DNA of 64,000 bases from Leptotrichia buccalis C-1013-b. GTDB lineage: Bacteria > Fusobacteriota > Fusobacteriia > Fusobacteriales > Leptotrichiaceae. Below the pieces are notes generated by a model that was not told the origin of the DNA, did no database searches, and saw only the letters and a list, made by a program, of their open reading frames with translations. The position numbers were made by a program, and so were the translations under genes. Location: assembly GCF_000023905.1 (NCBI RefSeq), contig NC_013192.1, forward strand, positions 868,001 to 932,000. Reading direction: 5' to 3'. The stretch's first letter is position 1; each line of letters opens with the position of its first letter. Positions 39,688 through 48,318 of the stretch are shown one piece after another.

Positions 39688-40461
39688 TTATTTAAAAAGT
39701 TCATTAATTTTCTGAATCAAATAATTTACATCATTTTTCTCTAAAAATTCAACAATACTCGTTCCTACAATCACTCCATCCGCATATTTTCTCATCGTAT
39801 TCACGTTATCGTTATTTTTTATTCCAAAACCTAATGAAACTGGCAAGTCTGAAACTTCTCTAATTTCATTAATAAAAGATTCTAAACGTGGTAAATCAAC
39901 TTGTTTTGAACCTGTAACTCCAAGAGAACCGATTGCGTAAATGAAGCCGTCACCTTGAGAGATAATTTTTTTCATTCTATTTCCAGAAGTAACGCTTACA
40001 AGAGGGATAAGAGCGATATTGTTTTCTCGTAGTTTTTCTGACATTTCAAAGGCTTCCTCGTAAGGTAAGTCTGGAATGATTATTCCTTTAACATTAGCTT
40101 CACAGCATTTTTTGATAAATTCATCAATTCCATAAGCAAATATTAAGTTGTAATAAATTAAAAAAATTAAAGGTTTTGAAATATCGTTTTTTATTTCTGT
40201 TAGTAAATCAAATACGGTATCGGTAGTAACTCCAGCTTCTGAAGCGAGAAATGAAGCTTGTGAAATCAATTTTCCGTCAGCTATGGGATCAGAGTAGGGG
40301 ATACCGACTTCTAGCATATCAAGAGCCGTATTATCCAAATTTTGTAAAAATTGTTTTGTAAAATCAACGCTTGGGTATCCTGCGACAATATAACCAATGT
40401 TTACTTTTTCTTTTTCTCTAAAAATATCAATAATTTTCTTATCTAAATTTTTTTCACTCAT
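39688..40461 (-). CDS. trpA: Tryptophan synthase alpha subunit
   Basis: TrpA splits indole-glycerol phosphate to indole and glyceraldehyde phosphate, passing indole to TrpB. The 257-residue TIM barrel has the catalytic Glu in [17 protein letters not shown] (about residue 47), the catalytic Asp in IIPDLPYEE and the phosphate loop [20 protein letters not shown] and [12 protein letters not shown] complete the signature. It is the last gene of the operon and overlaps trpB by eight bases. A terminator follows. Confidence 0.96.
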   Translation of the reverse strand: MSEKNLDKKIIDIFREKEKVNIGYIVAGYPSVDFTKQFLQNLDNTALDMLEVGIPYSDPIADGKLISQASFLASEAGVTTDTVFDLLTEIKNDISKPLIFLIYYNLIFAYGIDEFIKKCCEANVKGIIIPDLPYEEAFEMSEKLRENNIALIPLVSVTSGNRMKKIISQGDGFIYAIGSLGVTGSKQVDLPRLESFINEIREVSDLPVSLGFGIKNNDNVNTMRKYADGVIVGTSIVEFLEKNDVNYLIQKINELFK

Positions 40462-41701
40462 TTTCTAAACCTCCATTTAACTCATAAATTCCATTTTTTC
40501 CGCCAGTTTCCTTGTCTTTTAACACAGAAAAAACAGTATGCATATCTTTATCTCCACGTCCAGAAACGTTTACAACGATAGTTTCTCTCTTGTCTTTAGA
40601 AAGTACAGGACATAATTTTTCAAGATAAGCTAATGCGTGGGAACTCTCAATTGCTGGAATAATACCTTCTTTTCTTGTAACAAGCATTAGTGCCTTCATT
40701 GCCTCATCATCAGTAATTGGTGCGTAAGTTGCTCTTTTTATATCAAATAAATGTGAATGTTCAGGACCTACTCCTGGATAGTCAAGTCCAGCCGAAATTG
40801 AATGAACTGGACTTATTTGTCCATATTTGTTTTGAAGAACATAAGTTTTCATTCCATGAATAATTCCAGGTTTTCCAAGTGTCAACGTGGCAGCGTGCAT
40901 ATCTGTGTCAATTCCGTATCCTCCAGCTTCGACTCCATAAAGTTTTGTTGAGTTATCTTCTAAAAATGCACTAAAAATACCAATAGCATTACTTCCGCCA
41001 CCAACACAGGCAATCACGTGATCAGCATGTTTTCCCATTTCATCAAGCTGAGCCTTTGTTTCATAACCGATAATTGACTGAAAATCACGCACGATAGTCG
41101 GATATGGATGAGGACCTACAACAGATCCGATTACATAAAATACAGTTTCTATCTCTGCAACCCAAGACTGAATAGCCGCAGTTGTCGCTTCCTTTAAGGT
41201 TTTAAGCCCGTCTTCAATCGAAATAACTCTCGCACCCAAAAGCTCCATTCTAAAAACATTTAACTTTTGCCGTTCAATATCAACAGCCCCCATGTAAACA
41301 TCACATTCTAATCCTAATAGAGCGGCGGCAGTAGCAGTAGCAACTCCGTGCTGTCCAGCCCCAGTTTCAGCAATAACTTTTTTCTTTCCCATTTTTTTAG
41401 CAAGTAAAACCTGTCCAAGCGCATTATTAATTTTATGAGCGCCAGTATGGTTCAAGTCTTCTCTTTTCAAGTAAATATCGTGGTTATAATGTTCACTCAA
41501 ATTTTTTGCATAATAAAGCGGAGTTTCACGCCCAACATAATTCTTTAGCAAATCATCAAATTCTTCAAAAAATTCCTTGTCATTTTTTAGCTTTTCATAT
41601 TCGGCTTCCAGTTCTGACAGAGCAAACATCGCAGTTTCAGGTACAAATTGTCCGCCAAATTGCCCAAAATATGCCTTTTCATTAAAATGTTTATTTTCCA
41701 T
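40454..41701 (-). CDS. trpB: Tryptophan synthase beta subunit
   Basis: TrpB is a PLP enzyme that joins indole to serine. The protein begins [22 protein letters not shown] at 41701, six bases after AAAGGA; an upstream in-frame ATG at 41722 lacks this spacing. The PLP Lys is in [15 protein letters not shown] (about residue 83 of this form) and the phosphate-binding loop is [16 protein letters not shown] lies near the C-terminus. At 415 residues it is a normal TrpB1 form. Confidence 0.96.
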   Translation of the reverse strand: MENKHFNEKAYFGQFGGQFVPETAMFALSELEAEYEKLKNDKEFFEEFDDLLKNYVGRETPLYYAKNLSEHYNHDIYLKREDLNHTGAHKINNALGQVLLAKKMGKKKVIAETGAGQHGVATATAAALLGLECDVYMGAVDIERQKLNVFRMELLGARVISIEDGLKTLKEATTAAIQSWVAEIETVFYVIGSVVGPHPYPTIVRDFQSIIGYETKAQLDEMGKHADHVIACVGGGSNAIGIFSAFLEDNSTKLYGVEAGGYGIDTDMHAATLTLGKPGIIHGMKTYVLQNKYGQISPVHSISAGLDYPGVGPEHSHLFDIKRATYAPITDDEAMKALMLVTRKEGIIPAIESSHALAYLEKLCPVLSKDKRETIVVNVSGRGDKDMHTVFSVLKDKETGGKNGIYELNGGLENE

Positions 41702-41737
41702 ATTTTTTCCTTTCATATTCATCTTTTAAAATTATTA

Positions 41738-42463
41738 TTATTTCTTTTTTACCAAATTTACAATATTTTCAACTAATTTTTTATTTTTTCTATTATTAAC
41801 TTCAACTTTGCTGTTTATATCCAAAATGGCAGGCTTGTAATCAAGTGCTTTCTGAATATTCTCAATCGACAACCCTCCAGCCAGCACAAACGAATGCTTC
41901 TCCAATTTTTTCAAAATATCCCAATCAAAGACAATTCCATTTCCTCCACGATTTTCTCCCTTCGCATCAAATAGAGGATATTCAATATATGGCTTGTAGT
42001 CAGCAATATTCGGAAGTTCATCAGTTACGCCAAAAACTTTCCAAAGCTTCGTTTTAGCAGGGAAATTTTTACGTTTTCTAAAACAATTTTTCTCATACAA
42101 TTTTTCTAATTTTTGAGTAAGTTCCATGCAATATTCCACTGATTCATCTCCATGTAGCTGCACAATATCAATATCTGTTTCTTCCACAATCTTTACAATA
42201 TTCTCAATCATTGCATTTACAAACACTCCAACAGTTCTTTTCCCATGCCTGTGTGCAATCCGTGTAATTTTAGCCGCAAGTTCGCTATCCACTTGCCTTT
42301 GACTTTCTGCAAAAATACATCCGAAATAGTCAATATCCAAAGTTTTCAATTCATTAATTTCAGTAATGCTTCTAATTCCACAAACCTTTAATTTAGTAGT
42401 ATTTTCTGTGAAATCATCAGTTGCCACATTATTTTCTTTTTTCTCCAATTTTTTTCCTTCCAT
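41738..42463 (-). CDS. trpF: Phosphoribosylanthranilate isomerase
   Basis: TrpF isomerises phosphoribosyl-anthranilate. The TIM barrel shows LKVCGIRSITEINEL (catalytic Cys at about residue 28), FAESQRQVD, VGVFVNA, VQLHGDES, and FDWDILKKL with the late phosphate loop LAGGLSIENIQKAL and DINSKVE, where most TrpF have DxSSGVE. A charged N-terminal extension of about 24 residues (KLEKKENNVATDDFTEN) precedes the barrel and is unusual. It lies between trpC and trpB. Confidence 0.93.
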   Translation of the reverse strand: MEGKKLEKKENNVATDDFTENTTKLKVCGIRSITEINELKTLDIDYFGCIFAESQRQVDSELAAKITRIAHRHGKRTVGVFVNAMIENIVKIVEETDIDIVQLHGDESVEYCMELTQKLEKLYEKNCFRKRKNFPAKTKLWKVFGVTDELPNIADYKPYIEYPLFDAKGENRGGNGIVFDWDILKKLEKHSFVLAGGLSIENIQKALDYKPAILDINSKVEVNNRKNKKLVENIVNLVKKK

Positions 42464-42479
42464 AAATTTATTTTTCTTT

Positions 42480-43205
42480 TTAAAGAAGCCCTTTCATAAG
42501 TGCCTCCCCAATTAGCAGTCCATCCACGTTCAATTTTTCTGCATACTCTACATCTTCTTTTGACAAAAATCCACTTTCACTTACAATAGTCAAATTGTTC
42601 AAAACATCGCTTGGAATTTCATTTATCAGTTTTTCCGTAGTTCTAATATCAACTTCAAAAGTATTCAAATTTCGGTTATTTATCCCCAAAATTTCCAAAT
42701 TTGGAATCTTCAAAGCTCTTCTTATTTCCTCTTCGTCATGAGTTTCCACCAAAACATCCATTTCCAAATCCTGTGCCAGCTTATGAAGTTCCAAAAGCGT
42801 CTTATCATCCAGCATTCTCACAATCAGCAAAATTGCCGAAGCCCCCAAAAACTTAGCATGAGCCACTTGAAACGGAGTATAAATAAAATCTTTTCTCAAA
42901 ATTGGAATTTCTGGAAATTTTTGCCTTACAATTTTTATAAAATCATTCTCCCCTTTAAAATATTCCTTTTCCGTCAATATCGAAAAAGCGGAAACTCCTT
43001 TATCCACATAACTTTGTGCCTGTTTTAACAAATCAAAATCATCTTTCGCAATTTTTCGCTTCGATGGGGAAGCTCTCTTAATTTCCCCAATAATCTGAAT
43101 CCCCTTTTGATTAAGTGCCTTTTTTAAAGACGGTTGCTTAAAAGACTTTAATTCGTCTTCAAGCTGTATATCTCTTTTTATTTTTATTTTTTCTAAAATA
43201 TCCAT
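42480..43205 (-). CDS. trpC: Indole-3-glycerol phosphate synthase
   Basis: TrpC closes the indole ring. The start is the ATG at 43205 (MDILEKIKIKRDIQLEDEL), with AAAAGGAG upstream; longer in-frame starts up to 43247 lack a site. Signatures include GEIKRASPSKR (catalytic Lys, about residue 45), SILTEKEYFKGE, LRKDFIY, LVETHDEEEIRRAL, LGINNRNLNTFEVD and VSESGF with LIGEALM. It is the first trp gene after the inserted non-trp cassette. Confidence 0.96.
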   Translation of the reverse strand: MDILEKIKIKRDIQLEDELKSFKQPSLKKALNQKGIQIIGEIKRASPSKRKIAKDDFDLLKQAQSYVDKGVSAFSILTEKEYFKGENDFIKIVRQKFPEIPILRKDFIYTPFQVAHAKFLGASAILLIVRMLDDKTLLELHKLAQDLEMDVLVETHDEEEIRRALKIPNLEILGINNRNLNTFEVDIRTTEKLINEIPSDVLNNLTIVSESGFLSKEDVEYAEKLNVDGLLIGEALMKGLL

Positions 43206-43221
43206 ATTTCTCCTTTTGTTT

Positions 43222-43554
43222 TTAAATATTTGGTATGAAAATTTCATTTTTTACTAAACTGACATAGATACTAAACATTATTAAATTTACTAAAAAAATT
43301 ACTAATTTTAATTTATTTTTAGATTTTTTTCTTTTTTCTTCATCTTCAACTTTATTTATTTCTTTTAATTTTTTTGAACTTAAATACATTACTATTATTT
43401 TAAACAAAATATAAATTAAAGGAATATTTCCAATAACAAAAAAATATAAAAATTCTAACATAGGGTAGAAAAAAATTGTAACTAATAAAAGCAATATTAT
43501 GTCAGGTACTATAAAATATCTTAAACATTTTTCTTTATATAGAGTTTTTATCAT
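43222..43554 (-). CDS. Small membrane protein within the trp operon
   Basis: The 110 residues contain three hydrophobic stretches (FIVPDIILLLLVTIFFYP, FLYFFVIGNIPLIYILFKIIV and LVIFLVNLIMFSIYV), with a Lys/Glu-rich loop between the second and third. No family is recognised. It starts four bases after the DUF3791-like gene and ends 16 bases before the trpC start, so it is probably transcribed with both. Confidence 0.5.
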   Translation of the reverse strand: MIKTLYKEKCLRYFIVPDIILLLLVTIFFYPMLEFLYFFVIGNIPLIYILFKIIVMYLSSKKLKEINKVEDEEKRKKSKNKLKLVIFLVNLIMFSIYVSLVKNEIFIPNI

Positions 43555-43558
43555 ATTT

Positions 43559-43762
43559 TCAATTTCTTTTACTTTCTAAAATTTTATCAATATCTTCAAA
43601 TGCGTTTTCTAAAGTTTCCGTATGATATTTTTCATACATATCGTATATTAATTGCGTTATATTAAGTTTATCCCATTCTTTTAAAATATCACTCGCATTT
43701 TTATTTTTTTTATCTGCATACTTTTCCAATAAATATATAAAAAAATTCATTTCTTTAGACAT
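43559..43762 (-). CDS. DUF3791-like small protein
   Basis: The protein starts MSKEMNFFIYLLEKYADKKN at 43762, with a GAGAG site at a good distance; an ATG three codons earlier is possible. The pattern MSKExxFxIYxxExY with a later LNITQLIYDMYEKYHTE and DIDKIL matches DUF3791, a short helical family commonly next to DUF3990 genes. It overlaps the 86-residue gene by eight bases. A role as antitoxin or accessory factor is inferred from position only. Confidence 0.65.
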   Translation of the reverse strand: MSKEMNFFIYLLEKYADKKNKNASDILKEWDKLNITQLIYDMYEKYHTETLENAFEDIDKILESKRN

Positions 43763-44015
43763 AGTAATCATCTCTCATATATAGTGAATTTCTAGGATTT
43801 CCAGTTACCTGCTCATTTTCCCACATATCAAAAATTACAAGAGGGCTAAAATCCCACATTTCTAATTCAAAATTTGAAAGCATTTTATATGTTTCTGAAT
43901 AAAAAAACTTTCTTAACGCTTCCATTTCATTAAAACCGTATTTTTCAACAATTAATCTTATGATTTGAGTATCATATTTTTCCAATATATCTGAAAAAAT
44001 TGTTTTCATATTCAT
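43755..44015 (-). CDS. Small partner protein of the DUF3990 cassette
   Basis: The 86 residues (IIRLIVEKYGFNEMEALRKF, YKMLSNFELEMWDFSPLVIFDMWENEQVTG) resemble small acidic helical proteins that I associate with DUF3990 operons; no name is certain. The ATG overlaps the TGA of the DUF3990 gene (ATGA), and GGAGGTGG gives a strong ribosome-binding site. The 3' end overlaps the DUF3791 gene. This tight coupling suggests the products act together. Confidence 0.6.
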   Translation of the reverse strand: MNMKTIFSDILEKYDTQIIRLIVEKYGFNEMEALRKFFYSETYKMLSNFELEMWDFSPLVIFDMWENEQVTGNPRNSLYMRDDYYV

Positions 44016-44491
44016 AATTCCACCTCCAAAAATTTTAAATATTTAAGAGCCTTTTCTGTTTTAAATGTATACTGGTCTTTAAGATTTTGAGGTAAAAGTC
44101 TTTTTAAAGCCTCGTTTTCATCGTAGATTCCATTTAAATAGAGATTGATAACAGGCATTGTATTATCGTTTGCAACAGGTCCTATTATAATATCCCAATT
44201 TTCATTATTTATTATATTATTGCTTCTATTTTGAGTAACAAATTTAAGCCATTCTCTATTGGCTGATTCAAAATATAAAACTTTCAAATTCTTTAATTGC
44301 TCCTTGCTTATTTCATACACGGAAACTGTTGCAATTCCTTGTTGTCTCCGTTTTTGAGTCAGCTTTGCCCATTTTTTAGCCTGTTTAAAATCCGAAGTTA
44401 GATAAAAACCATATCCAAAATCTAAGAGCCTAGTATTTGTGATAATTCTAGGATTTTTTACGTTGACATTACTTCCATGATACAATTTCAC
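44012..44491 (-). CDS. DUF3990 protein, ADP-ribosyltransferase-like
   Basis: The 159 residues begin MKLYHGSNVNVKNPRI and have DFGYGFYLTSDFKQAKKWA, the DUF3990 pattern. HGS near the start and GFYLT followed by a helix recall the NAD-binding core of ADP-ribosyltransferase folds. Later NNENWDIIIGPVANDNTMPVI would hold the last core strand. Enzyme activity is not shown by sequence. Translation starts at GTG (44491), after AAAGGGTG. It heads a coupled three-gene cassette inside the trp operon and could be its toxin or effector. Confidence 0.7.
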   Translation of the reverse strand: MKLYHGSNVNVKNPRIITNTRLLDFGYGFYLTSDFKQAKKWAKLTQKRRQQGIATVSVYEISKEQLKNLKVLYFESANREWLKFVTQNRSNNIINNENWDIIIGPVANDNTMPVINLYLNGIYDENEALKRLLPQNLKDQYTFKTEKALKYLKFLEVEL

Positions 44492-44624
44492 TTAATCACC
44501 CTTTTTTCTTATTTTTTATAATTTTAGGAAAACTAAATAATTTTTATTAGAAAAATTTTAAATTTAAATCCTTTTTATAACATAAATTTCAAAATTATAT
44601 TTTTTTCAGTTATATTTTACAATA

Positions 44625-45023
44625 TTATTTCACTATTTCCAACAATTTATTATATTGAATTGTGTTTAGTAGATAAATAGCATTATACGGAACTTCTACA
44701 TAATATTTTTTATCATTCTCATAAATATAAACATTTAGTTTTTCTGTTTTTAACAAATAATATTTTTCTAGATTTGGAAAATCATTTACAGATTCTGTTC
44801 TACTTCTCAATTGTTGCAATATTTTTACAATGTCATCTATTTTATTAGGAGAATTTATATCTTTAATTTTTCTCTCTTTGCTAAAAACTTCTATTCTAGC
44901 AATTTTTTCGGGATTAAAATTGATTTTTCTTGTACTAGTATTATAAAGAAAAAATCCTAAAATAGCCAATATTAAAGTTATTAAAATCAAAAACTTACTT
45001 TGTATAATTTTTATAAAACTCAT
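44625..45023 (-). CDS. DUF5301-like membrane-anchored protein
   Basis: I start this at the ATG at 45023 (MSFIKIIQSKFLILITLILA), three bases after GGGAAGG, giving 132 residues. It has one N-terminal membrane segment and a soluble part (ARIEVFSKERKIKDINSPNK, RTESVNDFPNLEKYYLL, KKYYVEVPYNAIYLL) like DUF5301 proteins of Firmicutes. The first 29 bases overlap the end of trpGD, so it is translated from the trp mRNA. No link to tryptophan synthesis is evident. Confidence 0.5.
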   Translation of the reverse strand: MSFIKIIQSKFLILITLILAILGFFLYNTSTRKINFNPEKIARIEVFSKERKIKDINSPNKIDDIVKILQQLRSRTESVNDFPNLEKYYLLKTEKLNVYIYENDKKYYVEVPYNAIYLLNTIQYNKLLEIVK

Positions 45024-46623
45024 AAACCTTCCCACTTTCAATCGCTTCCAAAACCATATCCTTTGCTTTCGCAGGGTGATCCACCACATCTGCAGTATAA
45101 AGTGCAAACATTGCATTCAATACGACAATATCAAATTTTGCGGATTTTTCTTCGCCTTTTAAGATTTTTATCAAAATTTCAGCATTTTCCTCTGGAGTTC
45201 CGCCTTCAATTTCAGAATGGAAAGCCCGCTTAAAGCCAAAACTTTCAGGCGAGATTGTATATTCGAGAATTTGTTCACCTTTTACTTCAATAATTTTAGT
45301 GTCATCACAAATTGTTATTTCATCAAGCCCATCATTTCCTCGAACAGCTAATGCATGCTTTCTTCCCAGTAATTGTAATGTTTTAGCGTACAATCTGTGT
45401 ACAGGCTCGTGGTAAAGTCCAACCAATTGGTATTTTAATTTTGTGTTTGGGTGAAGCAGTGGACCTAAAATGTTAAAGACAGTTCTGATTCCAAGACGGC
45501 CTCTAACTTCTCGTACTTCTCCAACTAATTTGTGGAAGAATGGGGCATGAAAGAAAGCAAGATTTTTTACGTGCAGTTTTTCAATTTGATTTGCAAGCGA
45601 ATTTTCAAGAGGTACTCCTAGTTTATCAAGTACATCACTGCTTCCACTTTTACTCGAGATTGCACGATTTCCATGTTTTGCGACATTTACTCCCATTGCT
45701 CCTAGAATAAATGCAACTGCCGTAGAAATATTTATTGTCTTGAATCCATCGCCACCAGTTCCGCAAACATCAATCATATCAGAATCATCTTCAAAAGTTG
45801 TGCTGTATTCCAGAATATTTTTTACAAATGCTGTAAGCGATTCAGGATAAAGGCTTTTTTCCGAAATTAGTACAAGCAAGGCTCCAAGCTGTACAATGTC
45901 ATAATTTTTACTGTCAATAATTTTACAGATTTCACGAAAATCAGTATCTGTCAATGCAATATTTTCCTGTAATTTTTTTAAATATTTATTCATATCTATA
46001 AAGTTTCCTTTCTTTTTAAAATTTTTATTATTTTGCAAAGTTTCTGAAACTTCAATATTCAAGAAATTTCTTATCATATTTTTTCCATATTCAGTAAAAA
46101 ATGATTCTGGATGAAACTGTATTCCAAAAATATTTTTACTTTTGTGTTCCACAGCCATCGCAATCCCATCCTCAGACTTTGCCGTAACTTCAAGATCTTC
46201 TGGAATATCGTCAACATAAAGCGAATGATATCTCATAACTTTAAATTTTTTTGGCAAGTTTTTAAATAATACAGAATTCTCGGATAAAACTGTAATTTCT
46301 GAAGTTTTACCATGCAACGGATTTTCAAGCCTTTTTATTTTTCCGCCAAAATTCATTCCAATTGCCTGATGCCCAAGACAAATTCCTAAAATTAGAATAT
46401 TCCCCAGTTCATCAGTATTATTTAAAATTTCTAGGCAAATTCCGCTGTCCTTTGGATGTTTTGGACCTGGAGAAAAAATTATTTTACTAGGATTCATTTT
46501 TTTTATATCATCAATCGTAATTGCGTCATTTCTAACAGTAATAACTTCATCATCAGTCATTTCCTTCAAATACTGCTCAACATTAAATACAAACGAATCA
46601 TAATTGTCAATCATTAAAATCAT
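44995..46623 (-). CDS. trpGD: Anthranilate synthase amidotransferase / anthranilate phosphoribosyltransferase fusion
   Basis: The 542-residue protein fuses two pathway steps. Residues 1 to about 195 are a class I glutamine amidotransferase (MIDNYDSFVFN, ILGICLGHQAIG with nucleophile Cys82, and FHPESFFTEYG with the His-Glu pair). From about 210 the anthranilate phosphoribosyltransferase follows (DVCGTGGDGFKTINIST, AKHGNRAISSKSGSSDVLDKLG, FFHAPFFHKLV, RTVFNILGPL). Such TrpGD fusions are known from enterobacteria and others. Its ATG immediately follows the trpE stop. Confidence 0.95.
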   Translation of the reverse strand: MILMIDNYDSFVFNVEQYLKEMTDDEVITVRNDAITIDDIKKMNPSKIIFSPGPKHPKDSGICLEILNNTDELGNILILGICLGHQAIGMNFGGKIKRLENPLHGKTSEITVLSENSVLFKNLPKKFKVMRYHSLYVDDIPEDLEVTAKSEDGIAMAVEHKSKNIFGIQFHPESFFTEYGKNMIRNFLNIEVSETLQNNKNFKKKGNFIDMNKYLKKLQENIALTDTDFREICKIIDSKNYDIVQLGALLVLISEKSLYPESLTAFVKNILEYSTTFEDDSDMIDVCGTGGDGFKTINISTAVAFILGAMGVNVAKHGNRAISSKSGSSDVLDKLGVPLENSLANQIEKLHVKNLAFFHAPFFHKLVGEVREVRGRLGIRTVFNILGPLLHPNTKLKYQLVGLYHEPVHRLYAKTLQLLGRKHALAVRGNDGLDEITICDDTKIIEVKGEQILEYTISPESFGFKRAFHSEIEGGTPEENAEILIKILKGEEKSAKFDIVVLNAMFALYTADVVDHPAKAKDMVLEAIESGKVYEFYKNYTK

Positions 46624-47958
46624 TTATTTCACATTCTTTCTATTTTCATTTTTATCATTTTTATTTTTTTCTTCATTACAGAATTTTTTAAAAATGTTTA
46701 GAACAGATGCTCTTTTATGGCAAATTTCCTCATATTCTTTTTCTTTCACAGAATCAAAGACAATTCCTGCTCCAGCCTGAATAAATACATTTCGAACTTC
46801 ATCAACTTTATTCAAGTCGTAATTTTTATTTTCAAAAAATGCAGTACGAATAATAATCGCAAGCTGAACATCTCCATTAAATCTCAAAAATCCAATTCCG
46901 CCAGCATAAACATTTCTTTTAAATTTCTCCAGTTCTGAAATAATTTGCATAGCACGAATTTTTGGCGATCCAGAAAGTGTTCCCGCTGGAAGAGCCTGAG
47001 CAATAACTTCAAATATCGACACATCTTTTCGCTTTTTCCCATAAACATCAGTTACAATGTGCATTACATGCTCATAATTCTTAATATGCATAAGATTTTT
47101 TACAACGACTGAGCCACTTTCCGCAAATTTCCCAATATCATTTCGAGCCAAGTCAACAAGCATCCGATGTTCAGCACATTCCTTTTCATCATTTAATAAG
47201 TCGTTTGCTAAAAATGCATCTTCGTTGGCATCTTTTCCTCTTGGACGAGTTCCAGCGATAGGAGCAATATAAATATTATCCGATGAAATATCAACCAGTA
47301 TTTCAGGGCTAGAACCAACTATATCTCCATATTTTGTAGGAAAATGGTACATATACGGACTCGGATTTGCCTTTGATAATTTTTCATAAAAATCAAGAGA
47401 ATCCATATTTGACGTAAGTTTTAACTGCTCGCTTAGAACAACTTGAAAAATATCCCCAGCCTTGATGTATTCCTTCGCTTTTTCAATAATTTCATAATAA
47501 TGTAATTTTTCCTCTTCAAAATCTGTTTTTATATCATAAAATAAATCAGAATCATTAAATTTTTCAGAAATTTCATCATTTAACAAATTAAAATATTTTT
47601 CTTCATCTCCGTAAAATGAAAATTCTTTGCTAGTTTTAGAGTAGTGTAAATATGCCTTTGCATTGGCAAAAATAAACTTCGGAAATTTAAACTGCTCTTT
47701 TTCAATTTTTGCAATTTTTTCAAAAAAATGTATCGACTCATAAGCAAATGTTCCAAAAAGCCCTGCAAAAGGGGAAAGTCTTTTCTGTTTTACAAAAGAA
47801 TTGTATATTTTTTTTAATGAGTCATAACTGTATTCATTAGAATCAAAATATTCACAGTCAATCCCAATAATAACTTGTCTTTCATCTTCAGCAAAATAGG
47901 AATTGCTAAATTTTTTTCTAATAATGGAGTAATAATAAATAGGCTTGTTTATCAACAT
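46624..47958 (-). CDS. trpE: Anthranilate synthase component I
   Basis: TrpE makes anthranilate from chorismate using ammonia from TrpG. The C-terminal chorismate-binding domain is clear: GDIFQVVLSEQLKL, PSPYMYHFP, GSSPEIL, IAPIAGTRPRG, DLARNDIGKF, YEHVMHIVTDVYG, AQALPAGTLSGSPKIRAMQII and IQAGAGIVFDS. The N-terminal part is short (about 140 residues), giving 444 instead of the usual 490-520. Expression is likely set by the attenuator upstream. Confidence 0.95.
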   Translation of the reverse strand: MLINKPIYYYSIIRKKFSNSYFAEDERQVIIGIDCEYFDSNEYSYDSLKKIYNSFVKQKRLSPFAGLFGTFAYESIHFFEKIAKIEKEQFKFPKFIFANAKAYLHYSKTSKEFSFYGDEEKYFNLLNDEISEKFNDSDLFYDIKTDFEEEKLHYYEIIEKAKEYIKAGDIFQVVLSEQLKLTSNMDSLDFYEKLSKANPSPYMYHFPTKYGDIVGSSPEILVDISSDNIYIAPIAGTRPRGKDANEDAFLANDLLNDEKECAEHRMLVDLARNDIGKFAESGSVVVKNLMHIKNYEHVMHIVTDVYGKKRKDVSIFEVIAQALPAGTLSGSPKIRAMQIISELEKFKRNVYAGGIGFLRFNGDVQLAIIIRTAFFENKNYDLNKVDEVRNVFIQAGAGIVFDSVKEKEYEEICHKRASVLNIFKKFCNEEKNKNDKNENRKNVK

Positions 47959-48024
47959 AAAGTGTCTCGCTTTCTATATTTTCGTATTTTTGTTTTTTTT
48001 CTTTTTTAGTTGAATTTATAAAAA

Positions 48025-48059
48025 AATTCTCTTAAATCGTTTTACCGACTAAGAGAATT
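48025..48059 (-). terminator. trp attenuator terminator hairpin
   Basis: A 10-bp inverted repeat (AATTCTCTTA at 48025-48034 with TAAGAGAATT at 48050-48059) is followed on the minus strand by a run of six or more T. It lies between the Trp-rich leader peptide and trpE, where an attenuator terminator belongs. Confidence 0.8.
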
Positions 48060-48069
48060 GTATAAAATA

Positions 48070-48099
48070 AAAGCATTGATTTTATTTCACCAATGCTTT
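48070..48099 (-). promoter_or_regulatory. Second hairpin in the trp leader
   Basis: AAAGCATTG and CAATGCTTT (arms 48070-48078 and 48091-48099) enclose a 12-base loop, with T-rich sequence after it on the minus strand. It could be a pause hairpin, an extra terminator or part of an antiterminator; I cannot find a clear competing pairing by eye. Confidence 0.55.
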
Positions 48100-48157
48100 C
48101 CTCGCAATATTTAATAATAGTAATTACAATAAATTTCAACATAGCTGGCAAAAAATA

Positions 48158-48205
48158 TTAAATTGTATTTAATTTTTTCCACCATGTCCAAGTTTGTCTA
48201 ATCAT
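48158..48205 (-). CDS. trpL: trp operon leader peptide
   Basis: The 15-codon frame encodes MIRQTWTWWKKLNTI, with three Trp codons of which two are adjacent. AAGGAGTG lies six bases before the ATG. Together with a promoter 45 bases upstream and hairpins downstream, this matches ribosome-mediated attenuation as known from enterobacterial trp operons: ribosomes stall at the Trp codons when charged tRNA-Trp is scarce, which lets transcription reach trpE. Confidence 0.88.
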   Translation of the reverse strand: MIRQTWTWWKKLNTI

Positions 48206-48251
48206 TGTAATCACTCCTTAAAATTTTTATTTATTATTTTACTTTACAAAT

Positions 48252-48280
48252 AATATACCATAAAAAATGTATTTTGTAAA
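48252..48280 (-). promoter_or_regulatory. Promoter of the trp operon
   Basis: On the minus strand TTTACA (48275-48280), 17 bases, TATATT (48252-48257). The predicted start lies about 40 bases before the leader peptide, giving a leader of roughly 290 bases before trpE. Confidence 0.7.
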
Positions 48281-48318
48281 ATATATTTTATTAATTTAAT
48301 CATATATTATATTAATGA

